From contig CM077644.1 of the NCBI GenBank assembly GCA_039707465.1, positions 145,238,962 to 145,302,961 of the forward strand: a stretch of 64,000 nt of DNA, in the 5' to 3' direction. Source of the stretch: Rhabdophis nuchalis (lineage: Eukaryota > Chordata > Lepidosauria > Squamata > Natricidae). Positions 33,841-48,463 of this stretch are shown here, in pieces. The translations under genes and the position numbers were made by a program. Each line of letters starts with the position of its first letter. The first letter of the stretch is position 1. Below the pieces are notes generated by a model, which saw only the letters and a list, made by a program, of their open reading frames with translations, had not been told where the DNA came from and ran no database searches.

Positions 33841-36480
33841 GCGACCCGCGATCCCTCTAGTTTGTCAATGAATACTTCTTTCCCGCTCGCGGGCTCCGCC
33901 TGCCGCTCTCCCTGATTGCTCTGCCGCCGGCTAATCAGGGGCCGCCTCCTCCGTCCGCCCTCCCCGGTGTTCCCCGAGCCCCGCAGCCAATGCGCGCGGG
34001 GTCGTAACTTTACTTTTCTGATTGGAAGCTCAAGCACTGAGTGACGGGCCAGCCCGGAGGCAACGGCCGGCTGGCCGGCCGCGGCTCTCCTCCCCGCCCG
34101 CCTTCCTGCTCCACCCCGGGGCCAAAAGGAACCCCCGCTAGCCGCTGTCCACATGCCGCCGGTCCTGAAAGCTGTTCCCGGCCAACGTCTTTCTCCTCTC
34201 TGTGAAGGAGGCGCCGGCTGACCCACCGGGGACGGCGCCGGCGGCCGAGGCGCTAGGGATCCAAAAGGCGCCCCGAGGGACTGAGACATTCGAGACGCGC
34301 CTGGGGCATTGAGTGCCCAGGTGTGTGCGCGCGCGTGCGCGTGCAGGGGCCGCGCGCCCGCGCGCCGCATATGCCCTCTCGCTCAGGGGGAAAGAGGGGG
34401 GGTTCTTTTGGCGCCACCTCCCACCTCCCCACCCTTTAGCCGGCCAGGTGGAGGCAAAGGCGCGCGCGCCCCCGTACGCGCGCATACACACACACACACA
34501 CACCGACCACTCGGAGCCGGCCCGTTCTACCTGCTCTTTTCTGCAGCCGGGCGAGGGAAGCGACCCTCCGCGAGACGAGGTCGGGGCGCGCAGGCGCGCG
34601 CACGCTGTTGGAAAGCGCGGAGCGCCGCGCAGGCTGCCTGAGGGGGGGGGGGGAAGAGAAAGAGAGAGAGAGGCAAACTTTAAGCGCGAGCGGAAAGGCG
34701 CGTGAGGTAGAAAGCGTGGCGCGCGCCACAAGCAAAACACGCCTCTCTCCCTCCTTCGCGCTCTCTCTCTCGCGCGGCGGGGATGCCGCTGGCACGCTTG
34801 TGCTGCTGCTGCTGCCGCCGCCGCCGCCGACGCTTTCTCCTCATCTCCTTTGGCTTCTCTCCAAGCGCAACTTCCCGCCAACTTCTTCTGCCACCGGGCT
34901 TCTAGCACCTGCCCCTCCAACGAGCAGAGGCGGCGGGGCCAAACGGACTTTGCCTCCCTTTCCCCCCCCCCCTCTTCTTCTTCCAGACTTGGGACCCCCG
35001 CTGGGTTGGGAGGCGGTTACCCCACAGCCCGCCTCCACTCCGGGAAAGAAGCTCCGTCTTTCGACTCTCTTCTGAGGCTCGGCCTCAGCTGATCGCCTCC
35101 TCCGGTCAGGACTGCAAGCCGGGCAAGGGAAAAAGAGAAGGCGAAGGAAGAGAAAAGGGGGGAGCCGCACATGCCCGGCAAACCACCGCCGCTCCTCAAA
35201 CAAAGACTGACCCAGGGCACTTTCCTCGTCCCCTAGCTAGCCTTGCCTTCGCCGGAGACGCCACTCTGATTATCTTCCGAAAGAAAGAAAAAAGAAGGGA
35301 AAAGAAAGATGGATGGATGGATGGATGCTGAAAAGTGACACCCCCCCCCTCAAACACTCGCTCACACACACACACTGACACGCAGGCATCCGGGATAAAG
35401 CTTGGGAATAGCTGCTTGGCAGGTGCTCGGTCCCAGCCGCTCTTCTCTTGCTTCGCCGTGGAAGGTCTCCTTTGGCTGGGCTCTTCTCGGGGAGGGTCTT
35501 CCCTCCGACCACAAGACCGGATCCATGGCCCTCTCCTTCTGGAGGCGGGGAAAATAAAGGCGCCGCTGCTCGTCCCCAAGCAGAGAAACTAACCGGAGAA
35601 CCAACCTTTGGCGGTGGGGAACCGTCGAGCTCGGAAGGGGTAAAGGGGGAGGGGGGGACGGCGACGACGACGAAGATTCAAGCTCTCCAGCCTTGCCGGT
35701 GGCGCCCGGACAACCCGAGTCCCCCCCCAAAGCCCCTTCCCTATGAAAGGAATAACTTCCCCGAGGATTTCTGTGGTTCTTCGCTCTTGGGCTTGGAGAG
35801 AGAAATCTTGCCTCTGAAGTCCCGCCGTGTCTTTCGGGATTTTCTTTTTTTTCTCTCTTTTGTTTCTCTTTATTATTATTTTTTAAAAAGAAACAACATT
35901 ATTGCACTTGTAAATAAAGCGCCCAATCCCCGGGCAACACAAAGTGGTCCCTTTAAGGAGTGTAACTTAAGCTGTGAAAGCGAAAACAATTTTTCCCCCC
36001 GGCTCAGCTTGCCTCGAGCAGCCTGGATCGCCAGCCCAGATGGAGATACACTGTAAGCACGACCCGTTCGCAGCGATGCATAGTAAGTAGAGGCGGCTGG
36101 TTCCGTGTTTTTGTGTGTGTCCCCCCTCCGCTGCCTTTCGGCACCTAGCTGGCCGCCTTGCCTTGGCCGCGCTCCCCCAGCAGCTCGGAGTTTGTTTATT
36201 GAAATGGGAGGGAGAGAGAGAGAGAAAGAGAGAGAGAGGGAGGGAGGAAGAGAGGGAGGAGGGAAGACTGCTGGAGCCGAGACACCTTTGGGCATCACTG
36301 GAGAGAGGCGCAGCGGCATCGGATCGGCTTCCCCGAGCCAGCTCAGGAAGCTGGAGCCGGCCGCGCTGGCAGCTCTTCAACCTCTTGCAAGCACGGCTTA
36401 TTATTCCCCTGGCGATTTGGAAGGAGTTTTAAAACCAACCCAAACTACACCAAACTAAAACGCCCCGCTCGCTCCCTTCC
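33840..36480 (+). promoter_or_regulatory. CpG island spanning PAX5 exon 1B (presumed 1B promoter and 5' UTR)
   Basis: From just after the (CA)n tract to about 36.48 kb the sequence is very GC-rich with many CpG and GCGC steps (densest at 33.9-35.3 kb), unlike the AT-rich DNA on either side. Long open frames on both strands here are a by-product of GC richness. Exon 1B starts at 36040. PAX5 1B is known to have a GC-rich, TATA-less type promoter. The start site itself cannot be fixed from sequence. Purine/pyrimidine tracts at 34655-34675, 36210-36260 and a (GGAT)n tract at 35310-35325 lie inside it. Confidence 0.6.
36040..36082 (+). CDS. PAX5: PAX5 exon 1B (alternative first coding exon)
   Basis: This exon encodes MEIHCKHDPFAAMH plus one base and ends in the donor A|GTAAGT. 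The peptide matches the PAX5 1B N-terminus and resembles the PAX2 N-terminus, as expected for the shared PAX2/5/8 ancestral first exon. Spliced to exon 2 the junction codon is A|GA, Arg, giving MHRHGGVNQ. An in-frame TAA lies upstream at 35968-35970, so this ATG is the first in its frame. The Kozak context is moderate (C at -3, G at +4). The exon sits inside a GC- and CpG-rich island, as expected for the more broadly used 1B promoter of this gene. It lies 21.4 kb downstream of exon 1A and 7.0 kb upstream of exon 2. Confidence 0.88.
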
Positions 36481-38126
36481 CGGGTAAATCAGAAGACGCC
36501 GGCTGCCCTTTTAAGTTAATGCGGCGTTTATTGTGGAGGACACGATCCGGTCGAAGGGGAAAATATTGCCAAGCTCTCAGTTGATTTCCATGGGAGGGTT
36601 TAAACTAAACGTGCGCGTTGTGTAACTCCACCTCCCCCCCCATCTGGGGCTCTTCGACCACAGTGGGTTAACATTGATTTAATTTTTAAAGAACTCATTC
36701 GCGGGTTCTAGGACCTGGCGGCCTTTAAAAAAATATCTCCAGCCCAGATTAATTATTATGAGAGCAAGAAAAGAGATCCGGGGCAAGAGGGGAAAAGGCA
36801 CCCAGTTATCTTACAGGCCCTCTCGGCTAAAGATATCTGCGGCAAGTAAATCGCGCTGATTTCAAACCAACCTACATTTATACAGCTACCTGCTTAGTAC
36901 CATTTTGAACAAATATATAGGAGCCTTCCCTATATCCGGCATTTTTTCTCTCCTCTCATTCAACGTATTTTTATTTCTCTTCCATACGATTTGATTCTAC
37001 CCGTGGCTGCTCTCGCCCTCTTATATATATCCTAATTAGTCCGCCTGTATGGATATAATGGAAAAAACATTTGAAATTAATGCTAGTAGATAGGATTGCC
37101 ACAGTCCAGCTGAGTTGAACGCCCTTCTAAGAAATCTCTGAAATAGTCCTGAATATATATCAAGGCACTTAAACCAAAAACTGTGTAATCTGTTGATGTT
37201 TCCTGAGCGTGGGATCTAAAGCGATGGGGAGCTGCTGAGGCTGCTTCTTCTTCTCCTGCTCACGGCAACAACAAATTAGTCGTAACGGCGTGTTTAAAAA
37301 TAGCCTTATATCTTTGGACTCGGCTGTTTTAAGCTAGCAGCCATGGATAATATATTTGCTTGGGATTTGCTGTGCCTGAGAGGTTTGGAGGAGATTTTTC
37401 ATTAACACAGGGTTATGAGAAATGACACCGTCTCTCACGGTGAGTTAAATGCTGGATTAGATCCAGAGATTTCAAGGAAACCTAGGAGAGAACCAAACAC
37501 ATTTCTCTTAGGTATAGCAGGCTTTTAAGGAAGACAAATGTTCTTTTGTGTTATCTATTTATCTACCTAATCGTTTGCTCCACGAAACCATTTCATGCTT
37601 CCCCATTGGATACACAGAGTAAGCACAAGATAGAGAACTCGCACGTGAAACTCTTGGCGAGTGCATACCATAAGTCACCTTCAGAGGAAAGGTACTACTT
37701 GGGTGGCGGTGTCTGAATTTGAAATTTGTAGGACATGCTTATCCGAAACCAAACAGAACCAAAAGGCATTTAGGGATTTTAGGAGAGGCATCTTACTGTA
37801 GGGAAAAGAACGCTTGCATATTTAAAATACAGGGGAGCAGAAATGTTCCCACTTGCCTGTCGTTCCCTCCCCATTGGAAATTCCTTTGTGTTAATTTGAA
37901 GAGAGGCTGAGTACGGAAGCTGCGGGGAAAGGGTCCTCCATTAACCTAAACAACGATAAATCGATATCTTCTGCAGGGATGTAAGGACAACAAAAACAAA
38001 CCGGAAAAAGTGTGCGTGTCAACTGGGGGGGTGGGGTGGATGGGGAAAGAGCATCCAATCCAAACTGACTTTTATACTTCTCTCTCCCTCCCTCCCCGAC
38101 CCCAATGCATTGGTGGTAGTTATTTA

Positions 38127-38190
38127 AATATCTCCTTCCTCTCTCTCTTCCTCTCTCTCTCTCTCCCTCCCCCTCCCCCACCCCTCTCTC
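38127..38190. repeat. CT-rich low-complexity tract
   Basis: CTCTCTCTCTTCCTCTCTCT-type pyrimidine tract. Confidence 0.85.
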
Positions 38191-40632
38191 GGTGTAGGGG
38201 AGAAATTGCAAGTTGTTTTTCCAAAAGTGGCAGGTAGAGGATAAAAACGTGGCGTGTAGCCATTTACTGCACAGCATTGCCACGTTGCATTCCTTGTCAG
38301 AAAACATCTAAAAATAAAAGCGTTGAAACTTCTCCTACGCAAACTAACCCTTTCTCGAAAAGAAATTGTTGTCAGAAAAGGCTGACTCTTCTGCTTCATA
38401 AAGGTTTGCCCTTCCTTTCGCCTGTCTCCTCAACAGCTCCCTCGAAGCGAAGAGAGCTTTTGACCTGAGCCCTTTAAAGGGGGGGGGGGCTGCTTGTAAA
38501 GAAAGCATCCGCACACGCCCGCTTTAAAAGTCACGCGCAACCCCCCACCCCCGCAATCTTTGGGGGGGGGGATCTCGTTCCCGGTCCGAGGTAAGGCAGA
38601 GGCAACCGCGGTACCCGTTCGATTTTGCCGGGGAAAACAAACCTACGGTTTTCCTCTCCCTTCTTATCATCAGAAGCATCAGAGTAAATGGTCTGGAGAA
38701 ATGTTTCCATTTTAGCAGCATCTTTTCCATAGAAGAAGAATCTTAGGCGAGGTTCCTGGGGCGTCCGCCCGCTCTTCCTTTCCCCCTCTTATGGATCTTT
38801 TCGGCATAATGCCTCGATTTGCTCTATGAAGAAAGCCGTATTTTGCACACAATTCTTCATTCCTTGAAGAATTAGCGGGAATCGACGTGGGTTTCCCACC
38901 CACATCCCAGTGGGCAGGGTAGAGCTAGGCGGTTATCAGCAATGAGGAAGAGAAGTCTTAAACCTTTTAACAGACTCTCCAAGATCCCCCTCCTTCATCT
39001 GTTAAGGCCAGTTTCCTCTCGTGGTTAGTCAACTTTTATCCTTTTGAGCGCACTCTTTCCTGATGTGCTGACGATTTATTTGTGAGAAGGCATACTTGGG
39101 GGGTGGGGGAGTGAGTTCGAGACAAAATAAGCATTTTGGTTGCGGTTGACTTACCTTGTGATGGTTTGCTCAAAATGCAAAGAATTGTTGAGTTTCCAAA
39201 CCAGACTCTCAATTAGATCCATATCGACCAAGTTCGAGCTTTCAGATTTCAGCTCACCTATCAAATATTGATGTGTTTTGGGAGAACCAAAATGCATGGA
39301 GAAATTGGAAATTATTTGGCATCTTTCTGTAGAGGAATCAAGCTGTTTGTTTGCTATTATCATGTGCTGAGTCAGTAAAACTTTACAACAGCAGGAAAGT
39401 CTTGAGGATGAACTTCAGATAATACTCTGCAGGTGATCAAAATATCTAAAATTTCCTCTCCAAACTGCACTAGACAGGCAGAAGAGTATTAAGAGTTAAG
39501 GTATGGAAGTGTGTCAGAACAATACATGTGCTCATTTTTCACTCATTCACAAACATGCATTCTAGTTTTTATTCACACTTCAAGAGGGGCATCAGCATTT
39601 ATATATGTATATTCAAACAATTTAAGGCTCAAAGATTAACTGGCCTCTAATGCTTCTGCAGTGATATTTTCTTGGGGTCTTAGAGATTATTTATCTAACA
39701 ATCTAATGATCCAAAGATGCATAAGTTATAAAGATTCATTTTAGAGATGACTATCTATATATACATATCAATATCTTTAGCTATATATACACTGATTGAG
39801 CATATATAATGTGAGTATTAGGCAATTTTACACACTTTTAAGCACTTTTAAAAACAATACAAAAATTCCTGTCCACCACCAGCATGTTATGTGATATCTA
39901 ACACCCTGGGGGGGAAAATTACATGTGCACACACACATGGCACACTACAGCTCTTGTGTAATGCACATGCCCCACAGATTCCTCTGTGGAAGTATTTGGA
40001 GCAGCTAATTCTTTTCTGAAAATTTACAAGCAGTTCAAGTTGATATTCTCTCTGGGACAAATCAATTGTTCATGGAAGTGAAACTATTTTCATTGTATGC
40101 AGCTAAAATGGATTGGATTATATTGCATGTTGAAATATAAACTATATTCCCCCCCATCTCATGTGCTTCTAGCCTTCTTTCTCATGTGCTGGGCTATTTC
40201 CTTAAAAGCGAGGAAGGTTTGGCCTATCAAATCTTTCTCCCCACTCTTTCTACTTCCTGTGTTACTTTTGAATACTGAAGACATCTCCCTCTGCTAAGAG
40301 AGAATCTTGTGATAATAGAGAAGGATTACAGGGAAAACTCCCACTGATGATAGGAGTTTTTTCTTATTGGAATTAGTAATTCCCCTGCCATTCCAAATAC
40401 TTCTCCAGCAAAGAGATGGGCATTGTAAATCTGGAGCTCACAGTCACACAAATTCTGGAAGGGCCTGTGCTTGTTTGCAAATATTTTTACAACTACTTGC
40501 ATTTTTATCATTTAATGTCAGAGAGAAATGGCAGATTCAGCCCATGAGAAAAAATAAAGGAAGCTCTAACAATAGTATTTTTGTATTGTTTTATTTCATT
40601 GGCATTCTTTTCTGCTTTTTTGTTTTAGAGTG

Positions 40633-40758
40633 ACTTCCTTCCTTCCTTCCTTCCTTCCTTCCTTCCTTCCTTCCTTCCTTCCTTCCTTCCTTCCTTCCTT
40701 CCTTCCTTCCTTTCCTTCCTTCCTTCCTTCCTCCCTCCCTCCCTCCCTCCCTCCCCTC
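40633..40758. repeat. (TTCC)n/(TCCC)n microsatellite
   Basis: About 22 TTCC units with one break, then CCCT units. Confidence 0.96.
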
Positions 40759-43063
40759 CTTCCCTTGATTATTGGAACTAGACTGAATTTGGGAAGGTGG
40801 AGTAACAATCCTTCTGATATATACACACACCACACTCATCAAGTCTGTATGAATGCCAGCTTTTTTTAGACTTGGTCATGATTTGGCTATCACTTGTGCT
40901 CTTTAGTTTATTTTCTTATTTTTCCATAAAGGTAAAGTTAATGTATGTAATTCTGGAAATGCAATTTTTACACTTGTTTCTGCAAATCTGCAACATAGAT
41001 AGAGCCTTGCAGATTTATTCAGTTAGGCTACAGTTCTGTACAACATATTAAACTGCTTACATCCCACAAATACTCTCTGAGTTTTCAGCAGTTCAGCAGC
41101 TGTTTGCTGCCTTTTATTAACAGATCTGACTAAATTGTGTAGAGGAACTGCAATTATTGTAGAATTAAAGCATTCCCTAGTACTATCTCAAGATATAATA
41201 GATTTTCTCTCTGTTTTTATTCTTCTCTCTTTCTGTCCCCCTTCTTCCACTTCCTATTCTGTTTACCTTCATATTTAAACATATTAATGGGTGCAAGTCT
41301 GTTAGCTTTGGAAAGCTATAGTATTTACTATCTTACCTTCTTTAACTAGTCCAAGAGACTCAGTTTCACTAACTCTAGGTTGATTCCCTTGACAGTGAAC
41401 GGTTTCACCGAAGAAACTAGAACTTACGCACACTTCCAGATCAGAGTAATATACAGTGCATATTAACTGATAAATTAGATTTCTTTCTAAATTGCTTGAG
41501 TTCTAATTAAGTTTGTAAATCTATAAAGGTTATATTTATAGATTGCACTTTTATGAGCTGAAACTTGCAATCCCTTTGCAAAGATGGCAATTTTGAGAGA
41601 TTTTTAAAACTGCAGTTAAGACACTGAACAATAATTCTCTTAATATCCGAGTTATAGTTAATGATAATAAAAACAGTGCCTGAATATTCTATTCTTTTAA
41701 CAATCTGCTACAGTATACTTTTAATTTTGGTTTATCCTTTCTTCCCTTCTTTCCTTAGACAATGTTCAAAAGGTCAAATAAAATATTAGTAATTCAAACA
41801 AAACAATAAACATAAAACTAGCTAAACTTCAGTTCCAGGGCAAAACATCATTTTTCAGTTAATCCTGCTTATTCAAATTAATCTTTAACATGTAATAATG
41901 GACTTTCACTATATTTCAGTTTTGGAAGATATACGCAGACCCTGTCAAATTTATCAATAGTGACATTGTTGGGCTTAATAAACATGGATGATATAGTTAA
42001 CTAGATTTTTTATTTAATGCAGAGTTAGTAGATTGTGTTCAGTTCAAACCTTCTGTAAATAGAGAAATTACTTTATTCAGTATTGCCAATAATGCTGGCT
42101 CTTGCAATTATTTGTGTTCAACATTGCTACTTCTTTATTATAGTTTGTCTGATGAACAATTTCTGAGTTAATTATATTTTCTCACTATTCCATGGCACTG
42201 TATTTCATGCTTATTGGTTTTATCCAGTTAGCTACTATTTATCTAGTTGGAAACCATTTTACACCAGATGTTTCAGCTTATTAAAAAAATAGTGAAAAAT
42301 GTACATATAGGGAAAAATAACCCTGTCTCGCTGAGCCACGCAATATAGTGCCTTAATATTTTCATAGGCATTGTAAAATATGTAAATCTGAAGTTATTAC
42401 ACACATACAGACATTTATATAAGGCATTAATAACTGAGCTATGATATTGAAAGAAAAACGGAATACTTTTGGAAGTCCCATCAATGGAGCCACCTTTTTA
42501 AATTTGGCCCTATTTCCTCCAGAGATGAGCATGGCTTGGCTTTATTTACCATCAAAGTTAGACTGGCACACTTACTGTAAACATATTTACATGCAAGTAA
42601 ATCTGATTGAATTTAATGGTATTAAAACAAGCATGCTAAGAATTTTAGCTTCATATTTACACCTTAAATTTGATAGCTATCATTCATAATTTTTTGGTGC
42701 CGGATGAGTTGCGGGCTGGCCTAAAAATAACTTTTGAGATTTTTTCTTTCCAAATTGGAGGCCTGAATCTCATGCCACATAATCTTGGGTAATTATTAAA
42801 GTAATTAGAGTTACACAAGTGTAAAATTGCTATCAGTGTCAAATTAGGTTTTAGTAAATAACATTGTTCGTCCTCCTCTGAGCAAATAAACCATAACTAG
42901 CATTTCAGAAATGTCCAAACTCTTAGGAAGAAGTTATTCAGTGCTTAATGATAGAGGGGAAGCCATAGCTGCAGGAAGCCTTTTAAAGCCTTTTCTAAAC
43001 AGTCACAAAGATGTATTTTTTTCTCTGCTTGTTTTTTTGTTTATTTCCCCCCATATCTTTCAG

Positions 43064-43229
43064 GACATGGAGGAGTGAATCAATTAGGGGGCGTTTTTGT
43101 GAATGGTCGGCCACTGCCTGATGTTGTTCGCCAAAGGATTGTGGAACTTGCCCATCAAGGTGTCCGACCTTGCGACATCTCCAGGCAATTGCGAGTCAGC
43201 CATGGCTGCGTCAGCAAAATTCTTGGCAG
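43064..43229 (+). CDS. PAX5: PAX5 exon 2: N-terminal (PAI) half of the paired domain
   Basis: This 166-bp exon has a polypyrimidine tract and CAG acceptor (…ATCTTTCAG|GA) and a GGCAG|GTAAAA donor. It encodes [19 protein letters not shown] onward to the [11 protein letters not shown] segment, residues 16-71 of the 1A isoform. This is the PAI subdomain, with its beta-turn and first helix-turn-helix, which contacts DNA in the minor and major grooves. The protein sequence matches mammalian PAX5 throughout as far as I can recall, including Val26, a residue recurrently altered in human B-cell leukaemia. Both alternative first exons splice here. The same stretch is nearly invariant in PAX2 and PAX8, so this exon alone would not separate the paralogues. 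Confidence 0.95.
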
Positions 43230-43769
43230 GTAAAAGCAGATCAAAGTGAATCAGTCCATTCTGAAAAAAAGAAAAATAATGCATGGTGTTTATGTGTTAC
43301 AGTTATTCTAAGAAACAGTTCAGATAGCAGAAAGGTGACTAAGCCAATAATAAGGATAGTTGAAAATTGTGACTGGAAAATGATTTATTTATATTCTTGA
43401 ATTTGTGATTTCTGTAACATGTATCATAAGCTTCCTACTGAACCACTGAAACTCACCTGAAAAATTGCTGGAAGTTACTGCTAGGTAAAATGAAAACTTG
43501 TTTTCTTTCTGCAATCCAATCTGTGCTAATTTAGCGCGCTAATTTAGCAATAATTCTACTGGCCTCTTTGAGTCTACTTTCAGGTAAATGAAATGAAGCC
43601 ATGAACTTCTGCCTTTAATATTTAAATGTACATTTGACCGTGGTTTTAGACTGCAGTCCAAATCATTTTCTTGGTTATAAGGCTTACTGAACAAAACAAT
43701 TTCTAATTTTGAGAAGTCAAGCCCTGGTTTTGCTTATTTAATGAATGGTTTTAGAATTCCTTTTTGTAA

Positions 43770-43802
43770 TTGTATGTATGTATGTATGTATGTATGTATG
43801 TA

Positions 43803-43837
<35 letters not shown>

Positions 43838-43842
43838 ATGTA
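43770..43842. repeat. (TATG)n-(TG)n-(TATG)n microsatellite in intron 2
   Basis: TATG units flank a central TG run, about 540 bp downstream of exon 2. Confidence 0.95.
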
Positions 43843-46800
43843 TTTTATTTTGAATTAAATTGGAAATAAGGACAATTGCATATACAAATTGCATGTAGAA
43901 ATAATGTAATAGTATTAATGAGACTTCAGTTTTGTTGTTCTGATCTAAGCAATGCAGCAACAGTAACATTTATTTTAAAAAACAAAGAGAACATTTTCCA
44001 ATAATATAAATGTAGATTGAAAAATGGTATGTCTGAGACAGCATTATGATTTTGAACATCAATATAATGCTTCAGTGATTTTTTTTCTTGATTTAATAAG
44101 ATTGGACATACACATTAAATGTGTATAAAGGAAAAATAAATTAGAACTAATTAGCTAATTGTTCTCACCAAAGGTAGTTTGTAGATGTACCACATTGATT
44201 TCCATTACATTAGCAATATTTTTGCCTAAATAAAACTCTTTCATTCTAAAATTTGTCAGTGTTTTAGGTGATATGGATATATTGTTTTCCCTCATTTGCA
44301 AAAGTTATAAAAAGTCAATATTTGGTCATCTATGTAACAATCTTGCATGAACCTACTTGGAACAATAACAAAAATGAACATAATAGATTTGATTAAATTT
44401 TACTACATTTTATGTAGAAGACAAAACTATTATTTTTTATGTACTTTCCATTTTTAAAATCACGCCTATTACTTCTTCTTTACTAGCTAGACATAGCACA
44501 CAGGTGTGAAGGTCTGGACCTAGTACTTTAAACCCAAAATACAATTTCTAATGAACTAGAGTAGAACTTTTATTTTAAATACTTTGCTAAATTATAATCC
44601 ATTAAAAACTTATTCTTTAATCTAACTATGTAAGTTTATTAATTGTGAACGCAAAGCTTTACCCTAGATATTAAAATGTGATATTTAACACATTAAATAT
44701 AGCTATGAATCTGATTTATCTCTATACTTTGTGTTGACTGTCGGTCAACAGAAGACATATAGAAGATCAACAAATATTTTAAAAATGGATCTTTTATCTT
44801 CGCAATTATTTGATATAAGCATAAATCAGAGAATGAAACATGGTTGTCGGTTTATATATGGGGAAATATGACTTCATGTGTGTGTATATATGTGTGTGTA
44901 TGCTAATATTGAATTCTAAAGGATAATTTATTCTGGAAATATTCTGCTGATTTTAGCAGGACTGCTTTTCAATAAATAGCCTTAAGACTGAAGTGTTAAA
45001 AGTTGTAATGCAATGTATATTTCTTAAAAGAGGCAAGCTGGTAAATGCAAGGAAAAATACAAGTCAGCAATAATATACAATTACACATTTTCATATATTT
45101 TACTTTTTATACTAGATCAGCAAATTAATATTTCTGGAATGTTAAGTACTATTTCTTAATGGCCGAAGTTAGTTTTAGGCTATCCTGCTTTATTTTCCCT
45201 TCTTCAATTCTCTCGGAAGACTAGATAATCATTTTTATTAGTATCAATGGCTGAAACAAATAATCAGGTCAGAAAGAACATGTAATAGTTTTGGTGTTTC
45301 AGAATAGATTTTGTGTTTAGAGATATTTGCATTATTATAGAATTAAGAATCAAGTTCTGGAGCTTTGTCACTTAAGTTGTCAACAATAAATTGAAATTTC
45401 ATAGCTCATTATTTTCATAAGTAATAATTACAGTTCATAAAATGTCAGTGTAATTGGAGAATACTCTTTCCTTCTCTATGTATGCATGTAAAAAAATAAG
45501 AGAAGCCAGACATATTCCATCTTGGGAATCAGTATTTCTTAAATTACAACTTTTACGTTTAATCATGGGGCAAAAGAAATAGTTGGAAATACAAAATGTA
45601 TAACAATAATTTTATAGGAGTTATGAATTTGCAGCCAATAGTGCTTGAGAATATCATTACTAGAGGTATGTGTCAATGGACAGTATGATGAATTCCAGAC
45701 GTAACCACAATCTGAATGCAAGCCAGTTTTGTGACTTTTTTGGTCAAGCCAGGATTGGAAAGCTATAGCTTTCTTTAACTGTATATTAATTTGTAAAATA
45801 ATTCAGTTTGCATTGTTGTGTTTGGTCATGACGTGGAGTAAATATTAGTCATTGCTTGCTTCAAGGAAAAACTGGGATGATAACATTAGGATAAAAAAAA
45901 AATCAAATCCCAATGATCAGATCTTATTTACTTAATTTTTTTTTAAAAAAATGCAAGACATTTTACTGACTGATCTCAAATCAGGTCTTCTTTTCAGTAG
46001 TGTAACAGTGCTATCTAATACTGTAGTTTAAATAATGCCATTGCCTGCCATTGAGCTCATTAAAACAGCCAATTTAAGGGCCAAATGTCAAGTATCACAA
46101 AGAGGGTCAATTGTTATTAATGTGCTATTATTGTATTTTTACTGATGGTGTTGGGAAGAGAGGTTGTTGGATTTTCTGCCTCATGATGACAGTGCAATTT
46201 GACTGACTTTGCCTATGACATACCTTGTTTTCCTGAGTGGGTGATGCTACTTGCTGTATCCTCAGGCAACAAAATGTCAGACCAGTTAAGACACATTACA
46301 TCTCTGGTTTAACTTGCTACTGCCACATTTTCTTTTGGCAAGCCATTTTTCTCACTTTTAGCACCCCAACAGTGGGAATATAATATAATAATTCTGAGGT
46401 GCCTTAAAAAGTAATGTCTAATCATTCTAAAAGAGTAGCTAGCTCTTAAATATTTGTGTCAACTGCTTCCTGAATTTTCATAGTGCTAAATATGACCAAA
46501 ACTGAGATACAACAATAAGATATTAATCAGCAAAGCCTAAGGCAGGAAATTAAGCATTTTATATGTTAAAAGTTCCATTTCTTAAATCTGGAGTGACATG
46601 AAAAATGTCTGCATTAAATCTGATTGATTTCTATTGGGTTTGAAGAGAATGCATTGATTTAAAATGAACTTTTTTTTTTAGTTTAACTAAATTAAAGTCA
46701 GATAATGTGATCAAAGCAGGAAAATTATTCTCTGAGGCACCTAAATGTTCTTAATTCTTATTCAAGGGCTGTGTTGAGTCTCTTGGCAATTGAGTGGCCC

Positions 46801-47655
46801 TAAAAATTGATTAATTGAATTAATAAATGAATAATTGTTAGGTATAAACACATGGTTACTTATTCTATGATAATTATTGCATATGTAAGATATTCACAAT
46901 TAAATTTGGACCAGAGGCCTTATTTTATTTTACTTATTATTCTATTTTTATGCCATTCTTCCTGTCAGAGGATCTCAGTGCAATTCACAATAATATCATG
47001 CAAACAGAATTAAGTAAATCCATCATAATAAAACCCAAAATACTGGCTTATTTATTAGATTTTGGAACCATTTAATCTTGGCAATTTACAGAAATAAAAG
47101 TATCTATATCATAATGATAAAAGCTAAAATCATAAAATCATAAAATTGTTATCATTAATTTAAATTAAAACAGTTTTTGAATTGCATTAAACATTTTAAT
47201 GTAGCAATTTAAATTAATTATTTAAAACTCTTTGGAAGAGAGCCATGTGCACCAATTTTTAGAAGGCTAACAAAAGATTGGCAAGTCAAACTTCCTATTT
47301 CACAAAACAGGAGCCTGTAATTGGGAAGTGTTGCTTCTAACAATAAATATATTAAATAAAGTTCATTAAGAAAAAACAAAGAAGTAGTTAGCCCAGAAGA
47401 CTGGCTTTCAGTAAGTTGGTTATCCAGGAATGCCCAGGTGAAAAAGAGTCACTAGATTCATCTTCTGAAAGAAGACAACACAAGGATCATCTGATAAGTC
47501 TTTGGGAGAAAATTCCATAATTGGGGCTCTGCCACTCAGAATGCAAAGGTTTATACATTTTTTCACCAATAAACAGCTTGTGCAGAGATTTATCTCTAAC
47601 AATAAATGTGAAAATTCCCCAACAGTGTTATTGGAAATTCAATGACTATTATATG

Positions 47656-47830
47656 TAGGTAATCTTCGACTTACAATAGTTCAATACAATAGTGGGTCCT
47701 TTTTTGGAGAAGGTGCGGGGTATAAATTTGAATAAAATAAAATAAAATAAAATTTAATGACTGTTCAAATTTACAACGGCACTGAAAAAAATGATTTATG
47801 ACCCTTGCAGTATCCCATGGTCACTAAGGT
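47656..47830 (+). mobile_element. Small DNA-transposon-like repeat with nested LINE tail
   Basis: TAGGTAATCTTCGACTTACA at the left, then TTACAACGGCACTGAAAAAA and GATTTATGACCCTTGCAG, recur in the opposite orientation at 53520-53716. A LINE tail (TGGAGAAGGTGCGGGGTATA followed by AAATA units, about 47703-47757) interrupts it. Confidence 0.6.
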
Positions 47831-48160
47831 ACTTGATTTTTTTAAATGATGCCAATTTAACACTTTACGTCTATGTCATGCCTTTGACAATTTCCTATAA
47901 ATATGGCAGCGTCAAAATACTGGTTTGATTTAATTTGGTTACAGATTAATGATACAGATTTTGAAATAATTTTAAATTCAAGCATGACCTTTTAACTCAT
48001 TTTTTTGCTGGCAAAAATGTATGCAATATTATTGTAGTTACTCCCCTTAAATAATATAGAATGTCAAATGTAAGAAAAGAAATGAATATATTATTAATAT
48101 CAGTGATGCAATACAGTAAAGATATGTTAATATATTCCTATTGAAAATGCGAGAACCTAA

Positions 48161-48463
<303 letters not shown>

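Larger units (their letters stand above)
36083..43063 (+). other. PAX5 intron 1B to exon 2
   Basis: This 7.0-kb stretch starts GC-rich and becomes AT-rich. It contains a CT-rich tract at 38127-38170 and a TTCC/TCCC microsatellite at 40633-40758, and otherwise appears unique with few recognisable transposons. Low repeat content so close to a developmental promoter suggests retained regulatory sequence, but no specific enhancer can be named. No coding sequence is seen. Confidence 0.75.

Noticed and set aside
34138..34920. 260-residue minus-strand open frame upstream of exon 1B
   Set aside because: Lies in the CpG island, rich in Ala, Arg and Cys-Val from simple repeats; no domain. GC richness suppresses stop codons.
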